The notes: generated by a model from the sequence alone, not told the origin. Shown: positions 52,479 through 62,376, counted from the stretch's first letter. The stretch: DNA of 64,000 nucleotides from Verrucomicrobiaceae bacterium (GCA_947466075.1 CANIBP010000009.1:1-64000); one strand, 5' to 3'. A program made the numbers and translations.

Positions 52479-54218
52479 TCAAGCGGAGGGGGCGGCACCG
52501 GCGGCGATGAGGGAGGTGCGGCAGAGGCGGGCGTACATGCCGTCCTGCGCGATGAGTTCATCGTGCGTGCCTTGCTCGATGATGCGGCCATGGTCGAGGA
52601 CGTAGATGCGGTCGGCATTGCGCACGGTGCTCAAGCGGTGGGCGATGACGAAGCTGGTGCGATGCGCCATGAGATGCTCCAGCGCCTCCTGAATCTGGCG
52701 TTCCGTTTCCGTATCGACGCTGGCTGTCGCTTCATCGAGCAGAAGAATCGGCGGGTTGCGCAGCAACGCGCGGGCGATGCTGATGCGCTGCTTTTCACCG
52801 ACGCTGAGTTTCACGCCGCGTTCGCCGACATGCGTGTCGAGCAAGTCGGGGAGACGTTTGACGAAGGCGTCGGCATTGGCGCTGGTGAGCGCGGCCCAGA
52901 GCTGCTCGTCGGTGGCATCGCGGCGGCCGATGATGAGGTTCTCGCGCACGGTGCCGTTGAACAAGAAACTCTCCTGTGTGACGTAGCCGATGTGGCGGCG
53001 CAGCCAGGCTTTGTTGAGTTCGTGAACGGGAGCGCCGTCGATGGTGATGACGCCTTGATCGTATTCGTAGAAGCGGGTGAGGAGATTGATGAGTGTGGAT
53101 TTGCCTGCGCCCGTGGGACCGACAAGAGCGATGGTTTGACCGGGATGCGCATCGAGCGTGACGCCGTGGACGGTGGGTGTTTTTCCGGCGTAGCTAAAGC
53201 CGACGTTCTCATAACGCACGTGGCCGGTGATGGTGGCGAGTTCACGTCCGCCGGTCGTGTCGGCCTCAGGTTCGGCATCGATTACATCGAAGACGCGTTC
53301 ACCAGCGGCGCGCCCCGCTTGCAAGATTTGATTGAGTTGGTGCAGGCTCTCGATGGGATCGTAGAAGAATTTGAGCAGCAGCAGAAACGCGGTGAGGTCA
53401 CCGGTTTGAATTTTCCCGGCCATGAGCTGGCGGGCGCCGACCCAGAGCACAATGACCATACCGATGCTGGTGAGGAAATGCATGCCGGGCCGGTAGATGG
53501 CCCAGACGCGCATGACATGCAGTGTGGCGCGCCGCAGGGCGTCGCTGGCGCGGTTGAAGCGGTCGTGCTCCTCACGCTCCATGGCGTATGCTTTGATCTG
53601 GCGCATACCGGCGACGTTGTCCTGAAGCAGAGAATTCATGGCGCTGCTGGCCTTGCGCACCTTGCGATGGCGATCGCGTGATGTTTTTGTGTAGGTTAAT
53701 GCGCCAGCAACAAGAAAGGGCAGGGGAATGAGCGCATAGAGCGTGAGCGTTGGATCCGCTTGAAACATGAACACACCCACCACGGCGATTTGCAGCACGG
53801 AGACGAGTCCTTGCTCGATGCCATCGATGAGGACACGTTCAACGGCGGGTATGTCTTCCGAAACGGTGGTCATTATGTCGCCGGAGGGGCGATTGTCGAA
53901 CCAACGGAGGGGCAAGGTTTGCAGGCGCTGGTAGATGTCGCTGCGCAGGTCGAAGATGACCATCTGCTCGAAAGTGTTATTGAGCTGGATGCGCAGCGAA
54001 TTGAAGAAATGCTGCGCGAAGTAGGCAGCGAGTCCCCATAGGGCAAGCGAGGTCAGACGATCCCACTGTTTGTGGGGAACGACGACGTCCATAACTTCAC
54101 GAGTGATGGATGGAAACACGATGACCATCAGCGTGCCGGTGATGGCGCAGAAGATTTGAGCCGCGCCGAGTAACGGATAACGACGCAGGTAGGAGAAGAC
54201 GCGGAGAATGGTTTTCAA
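52479..54218 (-). CDS. MsbA-like ABC exporter (fused permease-ATPase)
   Basis: 579 residues. Transmembrane domain (~1-320) with the usual six helices starts MKTILRVFSYLRRYPLLGAAQIFCAITGTLMV. The nucleotide-binding domain (~335-575) has Walker A VGPTGAGKSTLINLLTRFYEYD, signature LSVGEKQRISIARALL, Walker B ILLLDEATASVDTETE and the His switch FVIAHRLSTV. The half-transporter dimerises. Substrate could be lipid, polysaccharide or drug. Single gene. Confidence 0.93.
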   Translation of the reverse strand: MKTILRVFSYLRRYPLLGAAQIFCAITGTLMVIVFPSITREVMDVVVPHKQWDRLTSLALWGLAAYFAQHFFNSLRIQLNNTFEQMVIFDLRSDIYQRLQTLPLRWFDNRPSGDIMTTVSEDIPAVERVLIDGIEQGLVSVLQIAVVGVFMFQADPTLTLYALIPLPFLVAGALTYTKTSRDRHRKVRKASSAMNSLLQDNVAGMRQIKAYAMEREEHDRFNRASDALRRATLHVMRVWAIYRPGMHFLTSIGMVIVLWVGARQLMAGKIQTGDLTAFLLLLKFFYDPIESLHQLNQILQAGRAAGERVFDVIDAEPEADTTGGRELATITGHVRYENVGFSYAGKTPTVHGVTLDAHPGQTIALVGPTGAGKSTLINLLTRFYEYDQGVITIDGAPVHELNKAWLRRHIGYVTQESFLFNGTVRENLIIGRRDATDEQLWAALTSANADAFVKRLPDLLDTHVGERGVKLSVGEKQRISIARALLRNPPILLLDEATASVDTETERQIQEALEHLMAHRTSFVIAHRLSTVRNADRIYVLDHGRIIEQGTHDELIAQDGMYARLCRTSLIAAGAAPSA

Positions 54219-54293
54219 TCGGTAGGTTTGGGAGCTTGATGCTGGCGTTTCAGCAGTTATCTAGCATCCAGACTCCAGCAACCTGCATCCCAC

Positions 54294-55028
54294 ATGAAAT
54301 ATCACCTCGCACGCGGCGAAGAACAGCTCGGCACCTTCAATGACCTGGATGTGAGCGCCGGCATGCGGGAAGGGCGGTTTCTGGCCACGGACCTCTGCTG
54401 GGCGGAAGGGATGCCGGAATGGCAGGCACTGGGAACTCATATGCGTGAGGTGTCCGGCACGACCGAAATCCCCGCCATCACTGCTTTGCGTGAAGAGGTG
54501 CGGCAAGATGAGGTGCAAACGAAGGTTTTAGCTTCGCTGGGACAGCGATTCGGTGCCAAAATGATCGACTGGTTGTTGCTACTGTTGCCGGTCTACGTCC
54601 TTCTTATTGCCATCATGGATGCCACTTTCGAGGCGAAGATTCTAGCCCTGCGAGAAGATCCAACGGCGATGATGGAGGCCTTGAAGATGCAAACCACGCA
54701 GGCACTTGAGGCGGGCAATCAGACGGTGTTTGCGATGTATGGGGTCATCAGTGCCCTGATGATTGCCAATGTCGTGTTATTGACCCTGCGTGGCCAGTCG
54801 ATCGGCAAGCTATTAACGGGTATTAAGATTGTTCGTGCCCAAGATCAATCACGAGCCGGGTTTGTGAAGGCCGTGATGCTACGCTGGTTTCTATTTGCCG
54901 TTATTAACAGTATCCAGTTCATCGGTCTGCCACTGATGCTGGGTGATTTTCTTCTCATTTTCCGTAGTGACCGGCGCTGTTTGCACGATCTGGTGTCTGA
55001 TACGGTAGTGGTAAAACGAAACACTTAA
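54294..55028 (+). CDS. GYF-like plus RDD family membrane protein
   Basis: 244 residues. The N-terminal ~50 residues (MKYHLARGEEQLGTFNDLDVSAGMREGRFLATDLCWAEGMPEWQAL) match the GYF_2 pattern (Y...G...GPF...E...G......D..W..GM..W..L). The RDD domain (~75-240) contains RFGAKMIDWLLLLLPVYVLL, GQSIGKLLTGIKIVRAQDQSR, AVMLRWFLFAVINSIQF and FRSDRRCLHDLVSDTVVV. RDD proteins are often transporters or membrane scaffolds. It stands alone between divergent/convergent genes. Confidence 0.88.
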   Translation: MKYHLARGEEQLGTFNDLDVSAGMREGRFLATDLCWAEGMPEWQALGTHMREVSGTTEIPAITALREEVRQDEVQTKVLASLGQRFGAKMIDWLLLLLPVYVLLIAIMDATFEAKILALREDPTAMMEALKMQTTQALEAGNQTVFAMYGVISALMIANVVLLTLRGQSIGKLLTGIKIVRAQDQSRAGFVKAVMLRWFLFAVINSIQFIGLPLMLGDFLLIFRSDRRCLHDLVSDTVVVKRNT

Positions 55029-55379
55029 TCAGGGAAGCGGAGAAGAATTTGTGCTACTTTTAACCTTGTTAATCTCGTTCATGTTATCCCGTTGTTCAGG
55101 AGATAACGTTCGAATTTTTTCACGGAAAGGATAGGTGACGCCAAGCACAAAACATGAAACGTCCACAACCAGAATGATCATGGCAATGCCAATGCCGTAA
55201 CGCTTCAAAGCTTCGTCGATGACTTTATTCTTGTTCACCGAAAATGTTTCCGATTTGGAGAACATGGACTGAAAGAGCCGCCTCCAACCACGCGGCTCAC
55301 GGGCAATACTGAAGGACCAAATGAACAGGGCTGTCAGAATGACGCAGGCGATTTGGTATTGGATGGGGATTTCACGCAT
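55029..55379 (-). CDS. Small two-helix membrane protein of unknown function
   Basis: 116 residues. Two membrane segments (ACVILTALFIWSFSIA ~11-26 and AMIILVVDVSCFVLGV ~65-80) separated by a charged loop (LFQSMFSKSETFSVNKNK). No family recognised. Its stop is the base after the RDD stop (convergent). Confidence 0.5.
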   Translation of the reverse strand: MREIPIQYQIACVILTALFIWSFSIAREPRGWRRLFQSMFSKSETFSVNKNKVIDEALKRYGIGIAMIILVVDVSCFVLGVTYPFREKIRTLSPEQRDNMNEINKVKSSTNSSPLP

Positions 55380-55454
55380 GTGGCTTGCGTAGGATCAGGA
55401 GTGCTTGCAATTTCATTAATAGGATGCTGCGGTTGCGTGTGCAAATGACGTTTT

Positions 55455-57017
55455 TCAGGAGGCCGTGAATTGATCCGCCGCCGGACTTGCGCCTTGGCCA
55501 GCCACTTTCGCTAGGTCATTGGCCGCTAGGTGCGTGAGCATGTGGAAGGCGTCTTCGGAGTCGATGCCGAGTTTGACAGCCAGATCGGCGGCGGTGACAC
55601 CGGTGCTGTTGAGCGCGCTACGCACTTGCGCGAGCTGTTTGAGGAACTCGGTGGCGGCCTTTTTGCCAGCTTCGACGCCGGGTTGGTGGTAGGCGTTGAT
55701 GTTGACTAGGCTGGCATAAAAGCTGACCGCACGCTCAAACAGCGCAATGAGCATGCCGAGGCTGAAAGCATTGATCTCCTCGATGCTCAGGGTGATGGAC
55801 TCGCGTTTTTTCTCTGCCAGCGCCTTGCGGGTGCCGCGGAGGAAGCCCTGGAGATAATCACCGCTGGTGAAGCCGGGCTCGACCTCGAATGGGACGGTGT
55901 CGCGGGCTTTACGCACCTCGATGAAAGTCGCGAAGAAGTTGTTCACGCCGTCGCGCAGTTGCTGCACATAGGCATGCTGGTCGGTGCTGCCTTTGTTGCC
56001 ATATACGGCGATCCCTTGGTTCACCACGGCACCGGAAAGGTCATGCTCTTTGCCGAGGCTCTCCATGACGAGTTGTTGGAGGTATTTGCTGAAAAGCACG
56101 AGCCGGTCCTTGTAGGGTAGCACCACCATGTCCTTCAATCCTTTGCCCTTGCCGGCGTGATGCCACATCAGCGCAAGCAGCATCGCGGCATTCTCACGTG
56201 CCGGGCGTTGCCGCGTCTCAGCGTCCATCGCCGCGGCTCCAGCGAGGAACTGGCGCACATCCACTCCCTGCAAGGCAGCGGCAATGGTGCCCACGGCACT
56301 CATGATGCTCGTGCGTCCGCCCACCCAGTCCCACATGGGGAAACGAGCCAGCCAGCCTTGTGCCTTGGCATGCTTGTCGAGTTCACTACCGTCACCGGTC
56401 ACCGCCACGACATGCTTGGCGAAGTCGATCCCAGCCTTTTTGTAGGCGGCTTCGGCTTCGAGCATGCCATTGCGTGTCTCTTTCGTGCCGCCGGATTTGG
56501 AAATGACGAGCGTGAGGGTCGTGGAAAGTTCATCACCGATCTGGGCAAGCACGCGGTCCATGCCGTCCGGGTCGGTGTTGTCAAAAAACGCGATCTCCAG
56601 CGGCGGGTTGGCCGGGGTGATCGCATGCGCGACGAGCTGTGGTCCCAGGGCCGAGCCGCCGATACCAACGACCAACACCCGCGTGAATTTTTTGCCGTTT
56701 GCGGCCTTGATCGCACCTGCATGGACATCGGCGGCGAACTTCAGTGTTGCTTCGAGTGTTTCGTCGATTTCCTGTTTCAAGGCGGCGGTTGGCGCCAGCT
56801 TCGAATCACGCAGCCAGTAGTGTCCCACCATGCGCTGCTCATCGGGATTGGCGATGGCACCAGCTTCGAGTTCTCGCATGGCCTTGAACGCAGCATCCAT
56901 TGGCCCGGCCAGTGTGGTGAACAGATTGTCCTCAAAGCCCATGTGGCTGATGTCGATGGAAAACCCAAGGTTGGCGTAACGGACGAAGTATTTTTGAAAG
57001 CGATCCCAATGGCTCAT
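55455..57017 (-). CDS. pgi: Glucose-6-phosphate isomerase
   Basis: 520 residues; start at [20 protein letters not shown] because the 49-codon longer frame has no homology. It interconverts glucose-6-P and fructose-6-P. Seen: [17 protein letters not shown] (~128, phosphate loop), [15 protein letters not shown] (~180), [15 protein letters not shown] (~233), [19 protein letters not shown] (~336-354, the GN-GSTDQH signature) and the C-terminal [20 protein letters not shown]. All standard motifs present. Confidence 0.95.
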   Translation of the reverse strand: MSHWDRFQKYFVRYANLGFSIDISHMGFEDNLFTTLAGPMDAAFKAMRELEAGAIANPDEQRMVGHYWLRDSKLAPTAALKQEIDETLEATLKFAADVHAGAIKAANGKKFTRVLVVGIGGSALGPQLVAHAITPANPPLEIAFFDNTDPDGMDRVLAQIGDELSTTLTLVISKSGGTKETRNGMLEAEAAYKKAGIDFAKHVVAVTGDGSELDKHAKAQGWLARFPMWDWVGGRTSIMSAVGTIAAALQGVDVRQFLAGAAAMDAETRQRPARENAAMLLALMWHHAGKGKGLKDMVVLPYKDRLVLFSKYLQQLVMESLGKEHDLSGAVVNQGIAVYGNKGSTDQHAYVQQLRDGVNNFFATFIEVRKARDTVPFEVEPGFTSGDYLQGFLRGTRKALAEKKRESITLSIEEINAFSLGMLIALFERAVSFYASLVNINAYHQPGVEAGKKAATEFLKQLAQVRSALNSTGVTAADLAVKLGIDSEDAFHMLTHLAANDLAKVAGQGASPAADQFTAS

Positions 57018-57105
57018 AAGAGCAGTTAAGGAGCATGCACGGCGCCACGGTGCAACCTGTTTGAAACATTGACGCAAACTCATCCCTGCGACAGTCTCGT
57101 TGACC

Positions 57106-57480
57106 ATGAAATTTGTTCTTTTTGCCCTCACTCTTCTCCTAACCGCTATGTCCACCCTCGCCACCGCCTCTGATGCTCCTTACCGCCATGTTGTGTTCTT
57201 TAAATTCAAGGACAGCGCCACGCCTGAGCAGGTGCATAGCCTTGAAATCGCCTTCGGTGAACTTGCAAAGAAGATCGACACGGTCGCTGGATATGAATGG
57301 GGTAAGAATGTAAGTCCTGAAGGACTCAATGATGGCTTCACGCACTGTTTCTTCGTCACATTCAAGGACAAAGCTGGTCTCGAAGCCTATCTGCCGCATG
57401 CCGAGCATCAAGCTTTCGTCACCAAGCTCAAACCGCAGTTGGATAAGGTTTGCGTGCTCGATTATGTGGCCAAGCCATGA
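57106..57480 (+). CDS. Dabb (stress-response A/B barrel) domain protein with signal peptide
   Basis: 124 residues from [21 protein letters not shown] (signal peptide). The mature domain is ~95 residues: [74 protein letters not shown]. This is the dimeric ferredoxin-like Dabb fold (plant stress/olivetolic acid cyclase-like). Function unknown. Its 3' end overlaps the convergent ThiF-like gene by 19 bp. Confidence 0.9.
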   Translation: MKFVLFALTLLLTAMSTLATASDAPYRHVVFFKFKDSATPEQVHSLEIAFGELAKKIDTVAGYEWGKNVSPEGLNDGFTHCFFVTFKDKAGLEAYLPHAEHQAFVTKLKPQLDKVCVLDYVAKP

Positions 57481-58217
57481 CAAACCGGGCAGTCTGCCCG
57501 TATAGGTAACCGCACCTTACGGAACTGCATCGTGGCGAGATCCATGGAGAGCATCTGGCCGCACAGCGTGTCGCCGATGCCGGTGATGAGCTTGATCACC
57601 TCCATGGCGCCGATGCATGCGGCTGTGCCTGAAACGGCACCGAAGACGGGGAACTGCCGCGTCCATGTGGGTGGCACTGTCGGCACATAGCAGGCGAGAC
57701 AGCCGGTCTTGCCGGGCACGAAGGTCGTGACGCTCGCTTCCAGCGTGTGCATAGCGCATTCGACCATGGGTTTGCGTGCTCGCACGGCGGCCGCATTGAG
57801 TGCTAGTCGCTCTTGAAACAGCGGTGCTCCATCCACCACGATGTCTGCCTGCGCGACGAGAGCGTCTGCATTCGCCTCGCTCACATTTTCTGCCACACCG
57901 ATGATGTCGCAACGCGGATTCAGCTCGCGCAAACGCCGCACGATGGAGTCCATGCGCGGCTTGCCGATGTGATCATGGGTTTGCAGCAACTGACGGTTCA
58001 AGTCGGACGGCTGCAACTCGCCGCCATGCGCGAGCACGAGTTTCCCCACGCCTGCGGCTGCCAGCTCCAAGGCGACAAGACCACCCAAGCCGCCGACGCG
58101 CGAGATCAGTACCGAAGCGGCTTTGAGCTTGCGCTGGCCTGCATCGCCCACACCCGGAACCCAAATCTGCCATTCATAGATGGCGTGTTCTTCGGCGGTG
58201 AGTTCGGGCAGCGGCAT
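57462..58217 (-). CDS. ThiF/MoeB-like E1 adenylating enzyme
   Basis: 251 residues from MPLPELTAEEHAIYEWQIW. Rossmann ATP site: VLISRVGGLGGLVALELAAAGVGKL (GxGGLG-like, ~32-56), then DLNRQLLQTHDHIGKPRMDSI (~70-90, with the conserved R-Q) and EASVTTFVPGKTGCLACYVP (~160-180) with CLAC; the later C-x2-C pair is CPVCHG at the end, so the zinc site seems complete (CLAC...CPVC). The catalytic Cys is probably in this region. Could be MoeB, ThiF or a sulfur-carrier activator. No thiS or moaD lies next to it; moaA/moaC are far away at 12 kb. Confidence 0.87.
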   Translation of the reverse strand: MPLPELTAEEHAIYEWQIWVPGVGDAGQRKLKAASVLISRVGGLGGLVALELAAAGVGKLVLAHGGELQPSDLNRQLLQTHDHIGKPRMDSIVRRLRELNPRCDIIGVAENVSEANADALVAQADIVVDGAPLFQERLALNAAAVRARKPMVECAMHTLEASVTTFVPGKTGCLACYVPTVPPTWTRQFPVFGAVSGTAACIGAMEVIKLITGIGDTLCGQMLSMDLATMQFRKVRLPIRADCPVCHGLAT

Positions 58218-58424
58218 GGGATTCAAACGAGCGGTTATTATCCGCAGTTCAATGGAGGTGAAAATAGTTCCTATCTTTTTCAACGATCCTGAAGGATGCC
58301 GCACTAAAGCCATCAACAGTTTGTGTGAGGATCAGCCCTCCATCGACTGGGTCTTGAGAGTGATTGGTTATTCACTGAAACCCTACCTCACCGCAGGATC
58401 TTAGTTGAGGTTGATTAAACCAGG

Positions 58425-58453
58425 GGTCGGACGGAATCGGGAGCCGTCCGGCC
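58425..58453. terminator. Weak hairpin downstream of ispE
   Basis: GGTCGGACGG (58425-58434) and CCGTCCGGCC (58444-58453) form a 10-bp stem with one G-T pair around a 9-nt loop. It lies 30 bp past the ispE stop on the minus strand, where a terminator would be. No T-run follows (CCCTGG). The rest of the 58218-58482 gap holds nothing convincing. Confidence 0.35.
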
Positions 58454-58482
58454 CTAAACTTTTGCCGAAGAAGGTCGATGCT

Positions 58483-59322
58483 TTAATTGGCAGTCGTGGT
58501 TGCCTGAACCCAAGCGGTTTCCCCACACCATTCGCGAGCTTTCGTGGCTAGGTCTGCCGCTTGGGCTGGAGTATGAGTGATCGCAAACATCGTGCTGCCG
58601 GAGCCGGACATGAGGGCGGCACGGACTTCACCCTGCTCAAGAAGCCAGTTTTTCATGGTGGGCAGCAGAATGAATTTTTCGAATACCGGACGTTCAAGGT
58701 CATTTACCATCGCACCCCACGGGCAAAGCTGTGGAGCGTAGAGAATACCAGGGATTTCTTTGGAATCTGCCCAGCGCTTGTAGGCCCACGGCGTAGGGAT
58801 CGGAAAGGGGGGCTTGATCAATACGAGCGGCAGATGCCAGGGAAATTCAGCAGGGGTGACTTGTTCGCCGCGACCAGCGCCATCGGCCGCCGGGCTATCG
58901 AGGAGAAAGCAGGGGACGTCTGAACCGATTTGAGACGCCAACTCAATCAGTTCGGCCAAGGAGAGTGGTGAACCCGCGAGTTGATTGGCTCCGTTCAAGA
59001 CCGTGGCAGCGTTGCTACTGCCACCACCGAGACCTGCCCCAGCGGGGATTTTTTTCTCCAAGTGAATGCGCCATGATGAATGCTTCCCTGTGCGGTTTTC
59101 AAAAGCACGCAGGGCGCGCATGGCTAGATTCGATTCATCGAGAGGAACGGTGGGATCGGAGCATGTGAGGGAGACTTGAGTGCCAACGCCGAGATGCTCG
59201 AGTTCCACGGTGTCTCCTAATGCGAGGCGACAGAGACGAGTTTGCACCTCGTGGAAGCCGTCAGGACGCTTGCCGAGGATACGCAGCCACAGATTGATTT
59301 TGGCAGGTGAATGGAAAGTCAT
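58483..59322 (-). CDS. ispE: 4-diphosphocytidyl-2-C-methyl-D-erythritol kinase
   Basis: 279 residues. GHMP kinase of the MEP isoprenoid pathway. Seen: PAKINLWLRILGKRPDGFHEV (~6-26, substrate/active-site region), IPAGAGLGGGSSNAATVL (~92-109, GHMP ATP loop), IGSDVPCFLL (~132-141) and MSGSGSTMFAI (~248). Length and order are normal. It starts 6 bp after the stop of the preceding pgeF gene, so the two form one operon. Confidence 0.94.
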   Translation of the reverse strand: MTFHSPAKINLWLRILGKRPDGFHEVQTRLCRLALGDTVELEHLGVGTQVSLTCSDPTVPLDESNLAMRALRAFENRTGKHSSWRIHLEKKIPAGAGLGGGSSNAATVLNGANQLAGSPLSLAELIELASQIGSDVPCFLLDSPAADGAGRGEQVTPAEFPWHLPLVLIKPPFPIPTPWAYKRWADSKEIPGILYAPQLCPWGAMVNDLERPVFEKFILLPTMKNWLLEQGEVRAALMSGSGSTMFAITHTPAQAADLATKAREWCGETAWVQATTTAN

Positions 59323-59328
59323 GGTGTA

Positions 59329-59991
59329 TCAGGCTGGGCGTCCCAGCAGAGCAAGCATCCGCCCGGTGAGGCCTTTTTCCATGCGGTAGGAATAAAAGCG
59401 GTGCAAATCCAAAGACGTACAGAGACCGGTATCGTGAACCTGAGTGGCAGGAATGCCAGCATCTAGAGCTTGTTGGCGAATTTGCGCGGCAAAATCGATC
59501 TCGTAAGCGGGCGGACGAATGCAGGGACTGAGTTGGACGTGAATGTCTGCCGGTCGGGAACCGAAGTGCTCCTGCATTTTTTCGATCGCATGCGTTGTGA
59601 TGCCGAGTTCGGTGCCTTTTTTGCCGGAGTGCACCACACCGAAAGCGCCCTTATTTGGATCGGCTAGATAAACGGCACAGCAGTCGGCGACATAGATACC
59701 AATGACCAACCCGGCCGAATTGGAAATCAGGCCGTCCGCGCCGATTGCGCTCTCTTTTTGGGGAGAATCAATCACCGCAACTTCACGGCCATGCACCTGT
59801 TCAGCAATACAGAGCGATGTGCTTTCAAAGCCGAGTTCTTGCGTTTGGTTACGATGCCAGTCCCATAAGCGATCCACAACCACCGCACGTTCCGCATTCA
59901 CATCAACGTCAGAATGACGGAGCGTGAAGCGATGCGCGAAACCTGGCAGGGCTTCGAGAGCAGGGAAAGTCATCCACAGTGCATCTTCCAT
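59329..59991 (-). CDS. pgeF: PgeF/LACC1-family multicopper polyphenol oxidase-like protein
   Basis: 220 residues (start MEDALWMTF; MTFPAL at 59973 is an alternative). It belongs to the YfiH/LACC1 family, which hydrolyses peptidoglycan-editing intermediates and also has purine nucleoside phosphorylase/adenosine deaminase activity. Zinc ligands and active site: CIAEQVHGREV (~62-72), ADCCAVYLAD (Cys, ~100), VVHSGKKGTELG (~119; most members have HAGWRG). The HSGKKG change is unusual but keeps the His. Operon with ispE. Confidence 0.85.
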   Translation of the reverse strand: MEDALWMTFPALEALPGFAHRFTLRHSDVDVNAERAVVVDRLWDWHRNQTQELGFESTSLCIAEQVHGREVAVIDSPQKESAIGADGLISNSAGLVIGIYVADCCAVYLADPNKGAFGVVHSGKKGTELGITTHAIEKMQEHFGSRPADIHVQLSPCIRPPAYEIDFAAQIRQQALDAGIPATQVHDTGLCTSLDLHRFYSYRMEKGLTGRMLALLGRPA

Positions 59992-60071
59992 AACGCTGTT
60001 CTGCCATGAAAAATCAATAGGCGCACGTATTAAACCGTGCGCCTTTGTAGAATCTTGGGATCTAGAAAAAC

Positions 60072-60518
60072 TTAGCGGGCCATTTCGGTGCTCATCGTGC
60101 GATACGAAGACATGAAGCTGGCGGCGTCCTCAGAGGCTGTTTCGCTCATAGCGTCGGCGATCTGGTTTTGCAGTTCGTCACGCAGACGGCTGACGAGCTC
60201 AATGCCACGGGAAGTGATGCGAACAAGCACTTTGCGGCGATCATCCACGGCATGGGTGCGTTCCATGTAACCAAGTTTTTCAAGACGATCCACAAGACCG
60301 GTGGCGGCAGCCGTCGAGTGGCCCATTTTCCGAGCGATGTCAGTCATGGTCATTTCCTTCGATGTGGCTAGGTAGCCAAGCAGGAAGAACTGGGCGAAGG
60401 AGATATTGTCTCGGTTTAGCTCGCGGGAGAGGTTCAGCAGGAACTCACGCTGACTGAACAGAATGAAATCTGCCAGTTTGGCGTGGTCTTTGGCTGTGTT
60501 TTTGGTGCCGTTGGTCAT
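60072..60518 (-). CDS. MarR-family transcriptional regulator
   Basis: 148 residues. Winged helix: FLLGYLATSKEMTMTDIARKMGHSTAAATGLVDRLEKLGYMERTHAVDDRRKVLVRITSRGIELV (~46-110), with recognition helix TAAATGLVDRLEKLG and wing DRRKVLVRIT. The dimerisation helices are at both ends. A 222-bp gap lies between its start and the MFS gene, which is on the same strand and ends upstream, so it has its own promoter. Confidence 0.93.
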   Translation of the reverse strand: MTNGTKNTAKDHAKLADFILFSQREFLLNLSRELNRDNISFAQFFLLGYLATSKEMTMTDIARKMGHSTAAATGLVDRLEKLGYMERTHAVDDRRKVLVRITSRGIELVSRLRDELQNQIADAMSETASEDAASFMSSYRTMSTEMAR

Positions 60519-60740
60519 GGATTTGGTTCCTTAGAGCTATGGGTTCGGGTAAAATCTCGAATTGCAGGTAATATAATCAGTTTCAAAGCTAGGATCAAGA
60601 TAAATCATACATTCCATAATTGATTACATCTTTGACTCAAGAGCTTCTTATTTGTGAGAGATTAATATAATTGTATTATTATACATAAAGAGCAGGAAGG
60701 CAAGAAAAGATTCTTTTCGAGTGGCTGTGGTTGCCCGCTA
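60519..60740. promoter_or_regulatory. AT-rich marR upstream region
   Basis: 222 bp with unusually low G+C for this genome (TAATATAATCAG, TTAATATAATTGTATTATTA). The palindromic-like TAATATAATTGTATTATTA near 60663-60681 could be a MarR operator, because MarR proteins often bind such A/T-rich inverted repeats and control themselves. A weak hairpin GAAAAG/CTTTTC near 60702-60717 may end the MFS transcript. Confidence 0.45.
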
Positions 60741-62282
60741 CTACTGGAGCGAACGCCCTTTTGTTTCTGGCGCAAACCAGACCAGGACCATCCCCACGAG
60801 GTAGATGCAAGAGAGTACCGAGTAGGCATTGGCCGCGGATTGCGATGCCGTGACATTTGCGCCATTGAACAAGCTCATGAGGTTGCCAAGTTGGAGGGCG
60901 CCGATGGCAGCGATGAGTCGACCAAAATTGAAGCAGAAGCCCTGACCCGTGGCACGCACACTGGTTGGAAATAGTTCCGGGAAGTAGAGCGGAAAGAAGC
61001 CATAGAATGAAGCTGTAATGCCTCCGAGTAGGAAGGCGCTTATCAACAGCGACGATGGCACTACTGCCTCCACAAACGGAACGTTGATGCGGAAGAAGCC
61101 GAGCGAGGCGGCAAGGCTAGCCGCGCAAAGTAATGTGTAGGTCACGCGTCGGCCTAATTTGTCTGCAATAAACGGCGTGATCAGAGTCACCACGATGGCA
61201 CCCAATGCCGTAGCGATGACGACATAATCAATGACGGGCAACCTGCTACCCTTCGGTGCTAGGTCTGAGGCCCAGCGAGCAGCCTGCTGGGTGGATCCCC
61301 ACGTGCCGAGCAACGCAACAGCCGCTAAGCCGGCCCCGATGAGCAGGTTGCGCATGATGGTGGTGCGGTCGGCTGACTGAGTGCTGCCTGAAGCGACAGA
61401 ACGGGACATGTACTGCCGCATCGGATGCAAATAACCCCATAGCGCGATGGCGAGTCCTACCACAGTTACCAAGCCAGCTACGACGCCACTCACCGTAGCC
61501 ATCGGTGACCAAATATAAATGATCCCCAAGGCTGCGATGCACGCGATCAGCACACCCATGAGATCCATCGTAGCCCAGTGTGAGGTGCTGCCGGACTTCT
61601 TCTCCGCCTCCCACTTGTGGGATTCGGGGACGAAGATCAGGATGAAGAAGTTGATCAATGCCGGTAACGCGCTGCTGACGGCAATAAACCGCCAAGCGCG
61701 GTTGTGAAGCAGGTATTCCGTGTTCTCAGGAGACAGACCAACGGCGTGAATCCACCCGGTGACGACATCCAAACTCGCATTCAGCTTCCAACTGATCAAA
61801 CCCGTGAGCAGAAAGCCAATGTTCGAAGCGGCACCGATCATGCCGGCGATCCAGGCGCGATTTTTGTTACCCCAAATTTCATTCACCAAAGCCACCCCGA
61901 GAGCCCACTCTCCACCCATACCTAAAGAGGCGATGAAGCGCAAGCCGGCGAAGTGCCACGCTTCGGTCACAAAGGCGCACAAGCCGCTGAAGATGGCGTA
62001 AGTGAAAATAGCCAAGGTCATCGCCTTCACGCGGCCCAATTTGTCTCCCAGCCAGCCAAACAGCACGCCGCCCGTCGCTGCGCCCACAAGGAACACGGCG
62101 ATGATCACAGTAAACCAGTCCAAATGTGCCTTGGGCATAGCGTTAGGCAGTAGGTCTTGCAACGCCGGTTTGCCGATCAGCGGGAACAAGCCCATTTCAA
62201 AGCCATCAAAGAGCCAGCCGAGGAAAGCGGCGATCAGGGCGGCGACAGCGCCTTTGGGAGCAGAGGAGGACGGGGTAGTCAT
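60741..62282 (-). CDS. MFS transporter (sugar/aromatic acid porter type)
   Basis: 513 residues, 12 predicted membrane segments. Loop 2-3 signature GWLGDKLGRVKAMTL (~76-90, G-x3-D-R/K-x-G-R-K-x-x), then RFIASLGMGGEWALGVALVNE (~115-135), a large loop VPESHKWEAEKKSGSTSHW, the second-half mirror FIADKLGRRVTYTLL (~370), and FPELFPTSVRATGQGFCFNFGR (~438). The sequence fits the AAHS/sugar porter group. Substrate unknown. Confidence 0.9.
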   Translation of the reverse strand: MTTPSSSAPKGAVAALIAAFLGWLFDGFEMGLFPLIGKPALQDLLPNAMPKAHLDWFTVIIAVFLVGAATGGVLFGWLGDKLGRVKAMTLAIFTYAIFSGLCAFVTEAWHFAGLRFIASLGMGGEWALGVALVNEIWGNKNRAWIAGMIGAASNIGFLLTGLISWKLNASLDVVTGWIHAVGLSPENTEYLLHNRAWRFIAVSSALPALINFFILIFVPESHKWEAEKKSGSTSHWATMDLMGVLIACIAALGIIYIWSPMATVSGVVAGLVTVVGLAIALWGYLHPMRQYMSRSVASGSTQSADRTTIMRNLLIGAGLAAVALLGTWGSTQQAARWASDLAPKGSRLPVIDYVVIATALGAIVVTLITPFIADKLGRRVTYTLLCAASLAASLGFFRINVPFVEAVVPSSLLISAFLLGGITASFYGFFPLYFPELFPTSVRATGQGFCFNFGRLIAAIGALQLGNLMSLFNGANVTASQSAANAYSVLSCIYLVGMVLVWFAPETKGRSLQ

Positions 62283-62341
62283 GGTGGAAAAGGAGCCGGA
62301 GCAAACGGCAGCATGAGCGTAGTTCTACAGTCATGGCGAGC

Positions 62342-62376
62342 AAAAAAAACGAGCCGCTGTGATTCAGCGACTCGTT
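62342..62376 (-). terminator. Intrinsic terminator of the cytochrome/SUMF1-like gene
   Basis: On the minus strand AACGAGtCGCTG-AATCA-CAGCGgCTCGTT forms a 12-bp stem with one mismatch, followed by a run of eight T (AAAAAAAA at 62342-62349 on the plus strand). It lies 24 bp past the stop of the gene ending at 62400. This is the clearest rho-independent terminator in the window. Confidence 0.85.

Noticed and set aside
58218..58482. A thiS-like or small gene in the gap beside the ThiF-like gene
   Set aside because: A 74-residue plus-strand frame lacks any ThiS/MoaD feature, including the Gly-Gly end. It is treated as noncoding.
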